DNA of 64,000 bases. Source: Thermosulfuriphilus ammonigenes. Its GTDB lineage: Bacteria > Desulfobacterota > Thermodesulfobacteria > Thermodesulfobacteriales > ST65. This document shows, one piece after another, positions 8,187 through 17,506 of the stretch. Position numbers and translations under genes: made by a program. The notes beneath the pieces were generated by a model, which saw only the letters and a list, made by a program, of their open reading frames with translations, ran no database searches and had not been told where the DNA came from. Each line of letters starts with the position of its first letter. The first letter of the stretch is position 1. The DNA lies in NCBI RefSeq assembly GCF_011207455.1, contig NZ_CP048877.1, forward strand, positions 1,604,576-1,668,575, in the 5' to 3' direction.

Positions 8187-9821
8187 TTACGCCAGCTTTT
8201 TATTAATGTAGTACTGCTGCACGATGGAAAGAACGTTATTAACTAGCCAGTAAAGTACCAGACCTGAGGGAAAGTTAACAAACATTACCGTAAATAGAAG
8301 AGGCATGAGGGCCATCATCTTCTGCTGCATGGGATCTAGACTTGAGGGGCTCATTTTCTGCTGGAAGTACATGGAAACCCCCATGAGAATGGTGAGCACC
8401 GGTATTCCCCCCAGGAAGGGGATATTGAAGCCAATATAGAGCCGATCTGGAGCGCTTAGGTCGTTAATCCATAAGACAAAGGGGGCATGACGTAACTCAA
8501 TAGCTGCCAGCAAGACCTTATAAAGAGCAAAAAAGACCGGAATCTGAAGAAGCATAGGGAGACATCCACTTAAGGGGTTTATCTTATAGCTGCGGTAAAG
8601 GTTCATTAATTCCCGATTAAGTCTTTCTTTGTCGTGGCCATACTTTTCTTTAAGTCGAGCAATATGGGGCTGAAGCTTTTGCATCTTTTGCATGGACTGA
8701 TAGCTGTAGTGAGAGAGGGGCCAGAAGATCAATTTGATAATGGCTGTAAGAAGAATGATGGCCACCCCATAGTTATGAACAAACCGATAAAAAAACTTAA
8801 GCACATAGAGTAGGGGCTTAGCTATGGGGGTGAACATCCCGAAGTCTATGGCCTTATCTAGATCTCGACCGATAATTTTGAGACGCTCAATCTCCTTGGG
8901 GCCAAAGTAGAGGGAGAAGCGAAAGTCTTTTACCTCGCCGGGTCTGAGGACAAACGGGACTGATTTTATCCTTGTTTCCACAGTTTTTTCGTCCCAACGC
9001 TTGAAGTTAAGTTCCCAGGTGAGGTGTTCCCAGGGTAGAAGGGCCATCATGAAGTAAGGCCCCTGGTAGGCCACCCAGGAGATCTCTCCGGAGAATATTT
9101 GTTCGTTTCCCGGTTTTTTGAGTTTTACTTCCTTGAATTCTCCCTGGCTGTAGTAGGCCGGCCCTACAAAAACATAACGATTAGATTTAGCAAAGGGACG
9201 GTTGAAGAGATGGATAGTCAGGCGATCTTCTATGGTTTTTGAGCCGTCATTCCGGACTCGGACTGTGAGCTCCATAAGATAGGAATCTTTTTTGAATGTC
9301 AATTCCTTGGCCAGAAAGAGGTCTCTTCCTTCATGGATAAAGGGAATGGTGGCCTCAGGTTTTTTAGCCGTGAGGTCAATTTTAGTCTTAGGACTCAAAA
9401 AAAGAGCGGCAGAAAGCCCCGGGCTGGTAGAGAGGCTAACTCCCAGAGGAAGTTTTTCCGGGGAAGTAGTAACTAAATTAACCGGCGGACTATCTTTGGC
9501 CACACCCTGGCGGTATTTTTTAAGGATGAATCCTTTAAATCGGGCTCCCTCTTCAGTAATAACTGCCTGGTAGAGGTCGGTCTCTATCGTGACGTCACGG
9601 GCCTTGATGTTCTGGGGGTGTCTCTTGGGGATCTTCCGAGAGACTGTGGCCTTTTTGGAGTCAGCCTTTATATCTTTTATATCTTTCTTTTCTTTGGGTT
9701 GAATAGCCTTTGAGGTGGTCCCCTCTTTAGGAGGGGGAGCGAGTTTGGTGCTTACCAGATACTGATAGCCAATAATAATAAAAATAGAGACGATTACAGC
9801 GATTAACGTCCGTTGTTCCAT
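8187..9821 (-). CDS. yidC: Membrane protein insertase YidC
   Basis: Inserts and folds inner-membrane proteins, alone or with SecYEG. This is the 544-aa Gram-negative form. It has an N-terminal membrane segment (about 5-25), a low-complexity Lys-rich linker and a large periplasmic domain (about 75-335). The conserved five-helix core begins near residue 345 and contains [18 protein letters not shown]. It ends in a short basic tail (I-N-K-K-L-A). The start overlaps yidD by 19 bp. Confidence 0.97.
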   Translation of the reverse strand: MEQRTLIAVIVSIFIIIGYQYLVSTKLAPPPKEGTTSKAIQPKEKKDIKDIKADSKKATVSRKIPKRHPQNIKARDVTIETDLYQAVITEEGARFKGFILKKYRQGVAKDSPPVNLVTTSPEKLPLGVSLSTSPGLSAALFLSPKTKIDLTAKKPEATIPFIHEGRDLFLAKELTFKKDSYLMELTVRVRNDGSKTIEDRLTIHLFNRPFAKSNRYVFVGPAYYSQGEFKEVKLKKPGNEQIFSGEISWVAYQGPYFMMALLPWEHLTWELNFKRWDEKTVETRIKSVPFVLRPGEVKDFRFSLYFGPKEIERLKIIGRDLDKAIDFGMFTPIAKPLLYVLKFFYRFVHNYGVAIILLTAIIKLIFWPLSHYSYQSMQKMQKLQPHIARLKEKYGHDKERLNRELMNLYRSYKINPLSGCLPMLLQIPVFFALYKVLLAAIELRHAPFVLWINDLSAPDRLYIGFNIPFLGGIPVLTILMGVSMYFQQKMSPSSLDPMQQKMMALMPLLFTVMFVNFPSGLVLYWLVNNVLSIVQQYYINKKLA

Positions 9822-10048
9822 AGGTAAATATGCTCCTTTTCCGGCACAGGATCATAACCCCCGGGATGAAACGGATGACAGCGAAGAATTCTCTTCAGAC
9901 CTAAATAGAGACCTTTTAGGGAGCCAAAGCGACTGATGGCTTCCTTAGTAAATTCTGAACAAGAGGGGGTAAAACGACAGGAAGGAGGAAAAAAAGGAGA
10001 TATGAATAATTGATATAGATTGATTAATCCGATGAGGATCTTAGCCAT
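9803..10048 (-). CDS. yidD: Membrane protein insertion efficiency factor YidD
   Basis: Small (81 aa) peripheral membrane protein that assists YidC. It has the family signature with P-S-C-R-F-x-P-S-C-S-E-F near residue 21, followed by L[18 protein letters not shown]. It overlaps rnpA (25 bp) and yidC (19 bp), the standard order rpmH-rnpA-yidD-yidC. Confidence 0.95.
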   Translation of the reverse strand: MAKILIGLINLYQLFISPFFPPSCRFTPSCSEFTKEAISRFGSLKGLYLGLKRILRCHPFHPGGYDPVPEKEHIYLWNNGR

Positions 10049-10383
10049 TTCTCAGAGAACTTCCTCTCCAGATCCCTTTTGAGATCTCCGGGTGTCTGTT
10101 TCAGAAGACCCTCTTTAGCAACAAAAACGACGTCGTAGCCTGAGGGAAAAAGATTCTTATTTCGTCTAAAAAACTCTCGCAATAGCCTCTTGGCCCTATT
10201 TCTCTGCACGGCCTCCTTTATCTTACGACTGACGCTGATACCTACTCTGGTGAACCCACACCGATTGGGGACTATGATTATAGTTAAGTATGGAAGCCGG
10301 AACCGGGTCCCCTGCCGATACGCCTTAAGGTAATCTTGGCGTCGGCATAAGCGCTCCTGGCGTGATAGTCCTTCTCGGGCCAC
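10024..10383 (-). CDS. rnpA: Ribonuclease P protein component
   Basis: Protein subunit of RNase P, which matures tRNA 5' ends. The basic 119-aa protein carries the RNR signature, here seen as [13 protein letters not shown] near residue 64, preceded by V-G-I-S-V-S-R-K. The start is GTG at 10381-10383 and shares one base with the rpmH stop, so the two are tightly coupled. The RNA subunit gene is not in the window. Confidence 0.95.
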   Translation of the reverse strand: MAREGLSRQERLCRRQDYLKAYRQGTRFRLPYLTIIIVPNRCGFTRVGISVSRKIKEAVQRNRAKRLLREFFRRNKNLFPSGYDVVFVAKEGLLKQTPGDLKRDLERKFSEKWLRSSSD

Positions 10384-10517
10384 TAAACAGTAAGACGCTT
10401 GCGTCCTTTGGCCCGCCGACGCGCCAGGACACGACGGCCACCCCGGGTCTTCATCCGGGCGCGAAAACCGTGGGTTCTTTTTCTCTTTAGGTTATGGGGC
10501 TGGAAGGTGCGCTTCAT
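10383..10517 (-). CDS. rpmH: 50S ribosomal protein L34
   Basis: The 44-aa L34 runs from M-K-R-T-F-Q-P-H-N to K-R-L-T-V. The long open frame upstream (to 10589) is not used: the ATG at 10517 follows an AAGGAGAGG ribosome site and gives the exact family length. It is the first gene of the minus-strand series down to 4842. In many bacteria dnaA lies just upstream, but here the divergent neighbour is yceD. Confidence 0.97.
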   Translation of the reverse strand: MKRTFQPHNLKRKRTHGFRARMKTRGGRRVLARRRAKGRKRLTV

Positions 10518-10556
10518 TTTGAACCTCTCCTTGAGTTCCAGGAAAAAAGCTGGTCT

Positions 10557-10585
10557 TAATAAACACAACCTGTAGAGGGTGTCAA
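10557..10585 (-). promoter_or_regulatory. Predicted sigma-70-type promoter for rpmH operon
   Basis: Reading the minus strand: TTGACA (10585-10580), a 17-bp spacer, and TTATTA (10562-10557). The -35 box is a perfect consensus; the -10 matches 4 of 6. It lies 40 bp upstream of the rpmH start and shares a palindrome with the opposite promoter. Confidence 0.55.
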
Positions 10586-10592
10586 GCAATGC

Positions 10593-10620
10593 TTGACAAG
10601 AAAAACTCTCTTAATATAGT
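10593..10620 (+). promoter_or_regulatory. Predicted sigma-70-type promoter for the yceD-rpmF-plsX-fab operon
   Basis: TTGACA (10593-10598), 16-bp spacer, TATAGT (10615-10620). The yceD start lies about 43 bp downstream. The -35 box is the right half of a perfect 19-bp palindrome (10580-10598), whose left half is the -35 box of the rpmH promoter. Confidence 0.65.
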
Positions 10621-10663
10621 GAGCGTTTATCCTAAAACCAGCCTTGGGTAAATACAAGGCTCT

Positions 10664-11194
10664 GTGAAAATGAATAGAGAAGATCTTAAGATCCGTTTGG
10701 AGGACATCCCCCCCGAAGGTCTGGAAATATCCATTGAGGACGACGGGGGGCTAGTGGCTGATGTATATCCCGTTTTAGAGGCCATTGTAGCCGAGCTGCA
10801 TCTTACCAGAATCGGCCCTAATGTGCGGGTAAGAGGGGGCCTAAAGACCACTTTGTCTGTGGATTGTGATCGTTGTCTGGAACCCTTTCCTCATAAGATA
10901 GAGGAGAAGATGTTTTTCATTCTTATGCCCCCTCCTAGTGGTGAGGGTGAGGAGGTTCGGCTTCGGCGAGAGGATCTGGATGTCTCCTTTTTTGATGGAG
11001 AGGTTATTGATCTTGGTCTGATTATCAGAGAGCAGATCTTGCTTTCTCTCCCTATGCGCAATATTTGTCGGGAGAGTTGTCGGGGGTTGTGTCCAATATG
11101 TGGGGCCAATCTCAATCAAACCAAGTGTGAGTGCCAGCGGGAGATCCGTCACAGCCCCTTTGCCGTCTTAAAAAAATTAAAGATCTCAAGTTAG
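10664..11194 (+). CDS. YceD/DUF177 family protein
   Basis: The 176-aa protein belongs to the YceD (DUF177) family, which in other bacteria is encoded before rpmF and has been tied to 23S rRNA maturation. It has the pair C-D-R-C (residue ~69) and the C-terminal metal-binding pattern C-x3-C-x2-L-C-P-I-C-G-A-N-L-N-x3-C-x-C. Start is GTG at 10664 or ATG at 10670; spacing from AAGG favours neither strongly. It is the first gene of the lipid-synthesis operon. Confidence 0.88.
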   Translation: MKMNREDLKIRLEDIPPEGLEISIEDDGGLVADVYPVLEAIVAELHLTRIGPNVRVRGGLKTTLSVDCDRCLEPFPHKIEEKMFFILMPPPSGEGEEVRLRREDLDVSFFDGEVIDLGLIIREQILLSLPMRNICRESCRGLCPICGANLNQTKCECQREIRHSPFAVLKKLKISS

Positions 11195-11327
11195 GATTTC
11201 TTCTTGTAGAGAAGGGCAGCGCTTTTGTATTATTGACCTGCTCTGTTCTCAAAGAAGGGATTTTTTATTTAAAATAAACTTAAAGTTAAAATTGCTAAAT
11301 TTGGTTTTTTAAAGGAGGTTTAACTTT

Positions 11328-11516
11328 ATGGCTGTTCCGAAGAGGAAGTCATCAAGGTCACGGCGAGGAATGCGGCGGGCGCACAAAGCTCTTGTGGCCC
11401 CTTCTCTGGCTACCTGTCCTCAGTGTAAGGAGCCCAAACTTCCCCACCGGATCTGTCCCAGTTGTGGTTTTTACCGGGGAAAGGAGTTTATAAAATCCGC
11501 CGAAGCGGAGGTCTGA
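11328..11516 (+). CDS. rpmF: 50S ribosomal protein L32
   Basis: The 62-aa L32 has the conserved start M-A-V-P-K-R-K-x-S-x-S-R-R and a four-Cys zinc site (C-P-Q-C near 30 and C-P-S-C near 43). A strong GGAGG ribosome site precedes the ATG. The 133-bp AT-rich gap from yceD shows no clear promoter or terminator. plsX starts directly after its stop. Confidence 0.97.
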   Translation: MAVPKRKSSRSRRGMRRAHKALVAPSLATCPQCKEPKLPHRICPSCGFYRGKEFIKSAEAEV

Positions 11517-12551
11517 TTGTCGGAGATGATCTGGGTGGCTGTAGATGCCATGGGCGGTGATCTGGGGCCGGAGGTCCTTATTAAAGGGGCTGTCTGGGCT
11601 GCCAGAGAGCACGGCGTGGGAATAATCCTGGTCGGGCTTAAGGAAACCATCGAAGAAGCCCTGGCTAACTTAGACTTTCAGGGGTTGCCCATCAAAATTG
11701 CTCCGGCCACCCAGGTAGTAGAGATGGACGAGGCCCCTTCTGAAGCCCTGCGGCGGAAAAAAGATTCCTCCATTCGGGTCGCCTTCGAACTGGTCAAAAA
11801 GGGAGAGGCGGCGGCCGTGGTCTCGGCGGGCAATTCCGGGGCTACTTTGGCCACGGCTCTTTTTGTCCTGGGGCGTATGGAAGGGGTGGAAAGACCAGCA
11901 ATTGCTACGGTTTTCCCTACTTTGAAGGAACCAACGGTTCTTATAGATGCCGGGGCTAATGTGGATTGTAAACCTCGACATCTATTTCAGTTTGGCCTGA
12001 TGGCGGCGGTGTTTGCCCAGGAGGTTCTCGCCTGTGAGAATCCCCGAGTAGGCCTTCTTTCCATTGGCGAGGAGGGGGGGAAGGGTAATCAGCTAGTCAA
12101 AAAGACCTTTGGTTTGTTTAAGCAGAGTTCCCTTAATTTCGTTGGCAACATTGAGGGGCGAGACATATTCCGTGGCGATGTGGATGTGGTGGTCTGTGAC
12201 GGCTTTGTGGGCAATATCTGCCTTAAACTTTCGGAGGGCCTAGCCGACGCTATCTTGAGAATGCTTTCGAGAGAAATCAAGGCCTCCTTTTCCTCCCGCC
12301 TCGGATATCTTCTGGCCCGCCGGGCCTTTGACAACTTCCGCCGTCGGGTGGATTGGGCCGAATACGGAGGAGCTCCCCTTTTAGGAGTAGCTGGCGTAGC
12401 CATTATTTGTCATGGTCGTTCTCAGGAGAAGGCCATTAAAAATGCCATTCGCAACGCCAAAGAATTTGCCGAAAGGTCGGTGCCGGAGAAACTTCAGCAG
12501 TCATTACTTAACTCAAAAGATCTTTTCCTTATCAAATCTCAGGTAGGTTAG
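11517..12551 (+). CDS. plsX: Phosphate acyltransferase PlsX
   Basis: Makes acyl-phosphate from acyl-ACP, the first step toward phosphatidic acid with PlsY. The 344-aa protein begins V-A-V-D-A-M-G-G-D near residue 6 and contains S-A-G-N-S-G-A-T and L-I-D-A-G-A-N-V-D-C-K, all family landmarks. Start is TTG at 11517, directly after the rpmF stop, or ATG at 11526. The rpmF-plsX-fabH order is widespread. Confidence 0.96.
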   Translation: MSEMIWVAVDAMGGDLGPEVLIKGAVWAAREHGVGIILVGLKETIEEALANLDFQGLPIKIAPATQVVEMDEAPSEALRRKKDSSIRVAFELVKKGEAAAVVSAGNSGATLATALFVLGRMEGVERPAIATVFPTLKEPTVLIDAGANVDCKPRHLFQFGLMAAVFAQEVLACENPRVGLLSIGEEGGKGNQLVKKTFGLFKQSSLNFVGNIEGRDIFRGDVDVVVCDGFVGNICLKLSEGLADAILRMLSREIKASFSSRLGYLLARRAFDNFRRRVDWAEYGGAPLLGVAGVAIICHGRSQEKAIKNAIRNAKEFAERSVPEKLQQSLLNSKDLFLIKSQVG

Positions 12552-12556
12552 AGATC

Positions 12557-13537
12557 TTGGCTCAGACGGTCATTATTGGAACGGGCTCCAAGGTTCCCTC
12601 TCGGGTGGTTACCAATGCCGACCTGGAAAAGATGGTCGATACCACCGATGAATGGATTACCACCCGATCTGGGATCAAAGAAAGACGGATCGTGACCGCA
12701 GGAGAGACCAATTCCTATTTGGCTACCGAGGCCGCCCGTCGGGCCCTAGAGGCAGCGGACCTCACCCCTCAGGATATCTCCCTTATTATAGTAGCCACCA
12801 TGACACCTGATATGCCTATGCCTTCGGTGGCCTGTCTAGTCCAAAAGAATCTCGGGGCTATTCAGGCTGGGGCCTTTGACATCTCGGCCACCTGTTCCGG
12901 TTTTCTGTATGCCCTTACCGTAGCTGATCGTTTCATCAAGGCCGATCCCCGCCAGAAGATTTTAGTTATAGGCAGCGAGGTTCTCTCCGCCAAGGTTAAT
13001 TGGCAGGATCGCACCACCTGCGTTCTCTTCGGAGATGGGGCTGGAGCTGTGGTGGTTACCGGTTCTCAGGAGGGCGATCGCGGGATTCTGACCACTCATC
13101 TTAGGGCGGACGGAAGTCTCTGGGAACTTCTGACCTTAAAGGGCTGTGGAAGTCGTTATCCCATAGATAGCGATCTTCCCCGGGAGGAGTTTTTTATCCG
13201 CATGAATGGTCGAGAAGTTTTTAAAAATGCCGTTCGAGCCATGGAATCCGTGGCCTTAGAGACGTTGGCAGAGATGGGACTAAAGGGTGAGGATCTTGAT
13301 CTTCTGATAACCCATCAGGCCAACATTCGCATTATCGAGTTTCTACGGGAGAGATTGGCCATTCCTGCGGAGAAAGTCTTTATCAATATTCACAAGTATG
13401 GTAATACCTCGGCGGCAAGTATTCCTTTGGCCCTGGATGAGGCGGTACGAACTGGTCGCCTCAAGGAGGGAGATCTTCTCCTGATGGTGGCCTTTGGGGG
13501 AGGTTTTACCTGGGCCTCAGTACTTATGAAGTGGTAA
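12557..13537 (+). CDS. fabH: 3-oxoacyl-ACP synthase III (FabH)
   Basis: Condenses acetyl-CoA (or another starter) with malonyl-ACP to begin fatty acid synthesis. The 326-aa thiolase-fold enzyme has the complete Cys-His-Asn triad: Cys in S-A-T-C-S-G-F, His in I-T-H-Q-A-N-I-R, and Asn in H-K-Y-G-N-T-S-A-A-S. Start is TTG at 12557. It is followed 12 bp later by an acyl-CoA dehydrogenase rather than the usual fabD. Confidence 0.96.
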   Translation: MAQTVIIGTGSKVPSRVVTNADLEKMVDTTDEWITTRSGIKERRIVTAGETNSYLATEAARRALEAADLTPQDISLIIVATMTPDMPMPSVACLVQKNLGAIQAGAFDISATCSGFLYALTVADRFIKADPRQKILVIGSEVLSAKVNWQDRTTCVLFGDGAGAVVVTGSQEGDRGILTTHLRADGSLWELLTLKGCGSRYPIDSDLPREEFFIRMNGREVFKNAVRAMESVALETLAEMGLKGEDLDLLITHQANIRIIEFLRERLAIPAEKVFINIHKYGNTSAASIPLALDEAVRTGRLKEGDLLLMVAFGGGFTWASVLMKW

Positions 13538-13549
13538 AGGGGTTGATCT

Positions 13550-14710
13550 GTGGAATATTTTCTTAATCAAGAACAGAAGATCATCGTCCAGGTAGCCCGT
13601 CGAGTTGCCGAGGAGGTGATCAAACCCCTCCGGGCCAAGCTTGATGAAGAAGAGCAATTCTCTTGGGAGCCGGTTAGAGCTCTGGCGGAGACGGACCTAT
13701 TTGGTCTTATCATTCCCAAGGAATATGGTGGCCTGGGGTTTGGAACCTTTGAGGCCTGTCTGGCCCTGGAGGAGTTGGCCAAGGCCTGTGCCGGCGTAAC
13801 CACCACCTTTGCCGCCGGAGCTCTGGGGGCTTATCCCATCCTCCTTGGGGGGAGCAAGGCCCAGAAAGAGAAATACCTTCCTGATATTGCCTCTGGCAAA
13901 AAATTGGCCGCCTTTGCCCTTACTGAACCTCAAGCTGGCAGTGATGCCTCGGCTATAAAGACTCGGGCGATAAAAGATGGCGATTATTACATCTTAAATG
14001 GCGTCAAACAGTGGATCACTAACGCTGGGGTGGCCCAGATCTATGTAGTTATTGCCCTTACCGATCCCCGGAAGGGCCCGCGGGGGGCCAGTGCTTTTAT
14101 TGTTGAGACCGGAGATCCTGGATTTTCTGTAGGTAAGTTGGAGAAAAAGATGGGGATTCGGGCTTCGGTGACCGGGGATCTCTATCTTAATAACTGTCGT
14201 ATCCCCAAAGATCGCCTTATTGCCCGGGAGGGTATGGGTTTTATTCTGGCCCTTAAGGCCTTAGATCGGGCTCGACCTGGGGTGGGGGCGATTGGAGTTG
14301 GTCTGGCTCAGGCAGCTTTTGAAGAGGCCCTTCACTTTGCCCGCCAGAGAGTACAGTTTGGTCAGCCCATAATTTCCTTTCAAGCTGTCCAGCACATGTT
14401 GGCCGATATGGCTACGGCTATTGAGGCCTCCAGAGCCTTAGTCTATTCGGTAGCTCGCTATATTGACTCCGGGGCCAAAGATATCTCTAAGGCCTCGGCC
14501 ATGGCCAAGATGTATGCTACCGATATGGCCATGTGGGTGGCCACTCAGGCCGTTCAGATCCTTGGAGGTCACGGCTATATGCGGGATTATCCGGTAGAGA
14601 AAATGATGCGGGATGCCAAGGTCCTCCAGATATACGAGGGGACAAACCAGATCCAGCGCAATGTTATCGCCCGGGAGCTGGCTAAGGAGGTCAGTCGAAA
14701 GGACGAATAG
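13550..14710 (+). CDS. Acyl-CoA dehydrogenase family flavoprotein
   Basis: FAD enzyme that oxidises acyl thioesters to enoyl thioesters and passes electrons to ETF, or works in reverse. The 386-aa protein has the usual helical, beta and helical domains. Seen are [11 protein letters not shown] near residue 124 and W-I-T-N-A near 157. The catalytic Glu lies in Y-E-G-T-N-Q-I-Q-R at about residue 363. GTG start. It is embedded between fabH and fabG with etfBA directly behind (etfB begins one base after its stop). The substrate chain length and direction are unknown. Confidence 0.92.
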   Translation: MEYFLNQEQKIIVQVARRVAEEVIKPLRAKLDEEEQFSWEPVRALAETDLFGLIIPKEYGGLGFGTFEACLALEELAKACAGVTTTFAAGALGAYPILLGGSKAQKEKYLPDIASGKKLAAFALTEPQAGSDASAIKTRAIKDGDYYILNGVKQWITNAGVAQIYVVIALTDPRKGPRGASAFIVETGDPGFSVGKLEKKMGIRASVTGDLYLNNCRIPKDRLIAREGMGFILALKALDRARPGVGAIGVGLAQAAFEEALHFARQRVQFGQPIISFQAVQHMLADMATAIEASRALVYSVARYIDSGAKDISKASAMAKMYATDMAMWVATQAVQILGGHGYMRDYPVEKMMRDAKVLQIYEGTNQIQRNVIARELAKEVSRKDE

Positions 14711-15496
14711 ATGAAGATAATCGTCTGTCTTAAGACAGTACCTTTACCAGGGACAGTCAAGGTGGATCCAGAAACCCACCGACTTATCAGGGAAAGCAGC
14801 CAGCTAATCATAAACCCCTATGACCGCTTTGCCCTGGAGATGGCTGTCCGTCTGAAAGAGACCAGCGGAGGCCAGGTATGGGTGGTTTCTATGGGCCCTC
14901 CCCAGGCCAAGGAGGCCCTGATTGAGGCCCTAGGTTGCGGGGCCGATGAGGTGTTTCTTCTCTCTGATCGATCTTTTGCTGGTTCTGATACCCTGGCTAC
15001 CAGTTACGCTTTGGCTCGAGCCATAGAAAAAATGGCCCCCTTTGATCTAATTGTTTGTGGCAAGGTGGCTATTGATGGAGAGACAGCCCAGGTGGGACCG
15101 GAGCTGGCCCAAAGGTTAGGGGTGCCTTCAGTAACCCAGGTGGTGGCGGCCTCCACCGAGGAGGGAGCGCTTAAGGTTACCCGGGTTCTGGATCACGCCC
15201 GGGAGGAGCTCCGGGTGGCTCTGCCAGCTCTTATTACTGTGGAGAGGGATTGGGGCCGTCCCCGTCTTCCTTCCCTGAAGCGTCTCTTAGCTGCCCAGAA
15301 CCGTGAAATTCCAGTCTGGGGAGCGGCTGAAGTGGCGGCTGAACCAGACAAGATCGGCTTTTCTGGTTCTCCTACTGAGGTCGTGGAGGTCTTCTCCCCC
15401 ACCTATGATGGACAGGGAGAAATTATTCAAGGGGATAATGTAGAGGAGATGGTGGGGCGTTTGGTCTCCATTCTTCGTGAAAGGGGCCTTATCTGA
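14711..15496 (+). CDS. etfB: Electron transfer flavoprotein, beta subunit
   Basis: The 261-aa protein shows the ETF beta landmarks: start M-K-I-I-V-C-L-K-T-V-P, N-P-Y-D-R-F-A-L-E-M-A, and G-K-V-A-I-D-G-E-T-A-Q-V-G-P near residue 117. With EtfA it forms the flavoprotein that exchanges electrons with acyl-CoA dehydrogenases. The ATG follows the dehydrogenase stop directly and the TGA overlaps the etfA ATG. Whether this ETF bifurcates electrons cannot be settled by eye. Confidence 0.94.
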   Translation: MKIIVCLKTVPLPGTVKVDPETHRLIRESSQLIINPYDRFALEMAVRLKETSGGQVWVVSMGPPQAKEALIEALGCGADEVFLLSDRSFAGSDTLATSYALARAIEKMAPFDLIVCGKVAIDGETAQVGPELAQRLGVPSVTQVVAASTEEGALKVTRVLDHAREELRVALPALITVERDWGRPRLPSLKRLLAAQNREIPVWGAAEVAAEPDKIGFSGSPTEVVEVFSPTYDGQGEIIQGDNVEEMVGRLVSILRERGLI

Positions 15497-16491
15497 TGTC
15501 AGAAAAAGCAAAAGTTATGATTTTGGCTGAGGCTGGCTCCCATGGTCCACTACCGGTTTCCTTTGAGTTGGCCACTGTGGCTCGGAAGCTGGCCTCTGAC
15601 ATCGATGGCGAGGTCCTGGGAGTTATATTTGGTGGAAATGAGTTGGACCCCTCCCCTCTCTTCCGCTATGGAGTAGATCGGATCAAACTGGTCCGGGGGA
15701 CCTCATTTGTCCACCTTAAAGATGATCTTTATGCTCAGATACTGAGTGAGGTGGTAGGCGAGGAGAGGCCGGAGATACTCCTTGCCGGAGCTACCAGTTT
15801 GGGGCTTTCTGTCCTTCCGCGAGTAGCTGCTGCCCTTGAGTTAGGTCTGACAGCCCACTGTACTGAGCTTAAGATTCGACCGGAGGATAAAGCCCTACTT
15901 CAAATTAGGCCCTCCTTTGGTGAAGATGTCATGGCCGTTATTGTCTCCAAGACCAAACCCCAAATGGCCACTGTAAGGCCCGGGGTTTTTAGGGCCCGGG
16001 CCCTTGAATCTCCCACAGAGGGTCGGATAGAGGAGATTTCACCTCCGAGAGATCTTTCCTCTGGGATCCTGGAGATTCTCTCTCACCTTCCCCTTGAGGC
16101 CCCGCCTCAATCACTCCAAGAAGCCCGTATCGTGGTTGCCGGTGGTCTGGGGTTGGGGAACAAAGAGAACTTTTCTCTCCTTAAGGAATTGGCGGCCCTT
16201 TTGGGAGGGGCAGTAGGGGCCACCCGTCCGGTGGTCGAGCTTGGTTGGGTCGGCCCAGAGGCCATGGTTGGGGTAACAGGAGAGACTATTTCTCCTCGCC
16301 TTTACCTGGCTTTCGGGATCTCCGGAGCAGTGCAACATACCGTAGGTATTAAGGGAGCCGAGGTTATCGTGGCTGTAAATACCGATCCTCAGGCCCCTAT
16401 ATTTAAACTGGCTACCTACGGGTTAGTGGCCGATGCACGGGAGGTTCTCTTGGCCCTTATCCGTCGTTTAAGGGAGATAAAGGGAGAATGA
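15496..16491 (+). CDS. etfA: Electron transfer flavoprotein, alpha subunit
   Basis: The 331-aa protein ends in the FAD-binding domain typical of EtfA: V-G-V-T-G-E-T-I-S-P-x-L-Y-L-A-F-G-I-S-G-A near residue 257, then Q-H-T-V-G-I and N-T-D-P-Q-A-P-I-F. It has no N-terminal ferredoxin-like extension. It overlaps etfB by 1 bp and fabG by 4 bp, so dehydrogenase, EtfB, EtfA and FabG are made from one message. Confidence 0.95.
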   Translation: MSEKAKVMILAEAGSHGPLPVSFELATVARKLASDIDGEVLGVIFGGNELDPSPLFRYGVDRIKLVRGTSFVHLKDDLYAQILSEVVGEERPEILLAGATSLGLSVLPRVAAALELGLTAHCTELKIRPEDKALLQIRPSFGEDVMAVIVSKTKPQMATVRPGVFRARALESPTEGRIEEISPPRDLSSGILEILSHLPLEAPPQSLQEARIVVAGGLGLGNKENFSLLKELAALLGGAVGATRPVVELGWVGPEAMVGVTGETISPRLYLAFGISGAVQHTVGIKGAEVIVAVNTDPQAPIFKLATYGLVADAREVLLALIRRLREIKGE

Positions 16492-17234
16492 AAACTCTTC
16501 AAAATGCAGTAGCCATAGTTACCGGAGGCTCTAGGGGCATCGGGCGGGCCATTGCTGAAAGGTTAGCTCAGGAGGGAGCCAAGGTTTATCTTACCTGTGC
16601 CAGTCGTCCTGAGAGCGGAGAAGAGGTGGCTGAGGCCATTCGGGTTGCTGGTGGGCAGGCCGAGGTCCTTGTCTTTGATGTGTCTGACTTTAAGGCCACC
16701 GAGGAGGCTCTTAAAGAAGTTCTCTCTAAAGAGGGGCAGGTAGATATTCTGGTCAATAATGCCGGTCTGACCAGAGATGGTCTTCTTATGCGGCTCAAAG
16801 AGGAAGACTGGGATAGAGTTTTGGGGGTTAATCTAAAGGGTGCCTTTAACTGTTGTCGGGTGGTTGTTCCAGCCATGCTTAAGCGTCGTCGAGGGCGAAT
16901 AATTAATATTTCGTCGGTAGTGGGGGTAAGTGGAAACGTGGGTCAGACCAACTATGCGGCTTCGAAGGCTGGTCTTATTGGCTTTAGTAAATCCCTGGCC
17001 CGGGAGGTGGCTAGTCGAGGGGTTACTGTAAACGTTGTTGCTCCCGGGTTCATCGAGACGGACATGACTGCGGCCCTTCCAGAGAAAATCCGAAAAGATC
17101 TTCTGGCTCAGATTCCTGTGGGGCGATACGGGCGTCCGGAAGAGGTGGCGGCAGTGGTGTCCTTTTTGGCCTCTGATGAGGCGGCTTATATCACCGGCCA
17201 GGTGATCCACATAAACGGCGGTCTTTACATGTAA
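16488..17234 (+). CDS. fabG: 3-oxoacyl-ACP reductase FabG
   Basis: NADPH-dependent reductase of the fatty acid elongation cycle. The 248-aa short-chain dehydrogenase has [12 protein letters not shown] (cofactor loop), the N-N-A-G motif near 88, a catalytic Ser, and the Y-A-A-S-K pair near residue 153. It ends in [10 protein letters not shown], typical of FabG. The start overlaps etfA by 4 bp. Confidence 0.95.
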   Translation: MKTLQNAVAIVTGGSRGIGRAIAERLAQEGAKVYLTCASRPESGEEVAEAIRVAGGQAEVLVFDVSDFKATEEALKEVLSKEGQVDILVNNAGLTRDGLLMRLKEEDWDRVLGVNLKGAFNCCRVVVPAMLKRRRGRIINISSVVGVSGNVGQTNYAASKAGLIGFSKSLAREVASRGVTVNVVAPGFIETDMTAALPEKIRKDLLAQIPVGRYGRPEEVAAVVSFLASDEAAYITGQVIHINGGLYM

Positions 17235-17259
17235 AACGCTGGATTTTAAGGAGGAGCTT

Positions 17260-17493
17260 ATGTCCGTGGAGGAAAAAGTAATTGAAATTATTGCCGAACA
17301 GCTGGGAGTCTCCAAAGATAAGGTTAAACCTGAGGCCTCCTTCATCGATGATCTTGGAGCGGATTCCCTTGATCTGGTGGAGCTGGTTATGGCCATGGAA
17401 GAAGCCTTTGGCCTGGAGATCTCTGATGAAGAGGCTGAGAAGCTGCGTACGGTAAAGGACGTTATTGATTACATCAAAACCCATCAGGGCTAA
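17260..17493 (+). CDS. acpP: Acyl carrier protein
   Basis: The 77-aa acidic protein carries the phosphopantetheine site [12 protein letters not shown] (Ser near residue 37). It holds growing acyl chains for FabH, FabG, FabF and PlsX, all encoded around it. A strong AAGGAGG site precedes the ATG, in keeping with the high expression usual for ACP. Confidence 0.97.
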   Translation: MSVEEKVIEIIAEQLGVSKDKVKPEASFIDDLGADSLDLVELVMAMEEAFGLEISDEEAEKLRTVKDVIDYIKTHQG

Positions 17494-17506
17494 AGGGGCT
17501 TCTGTC

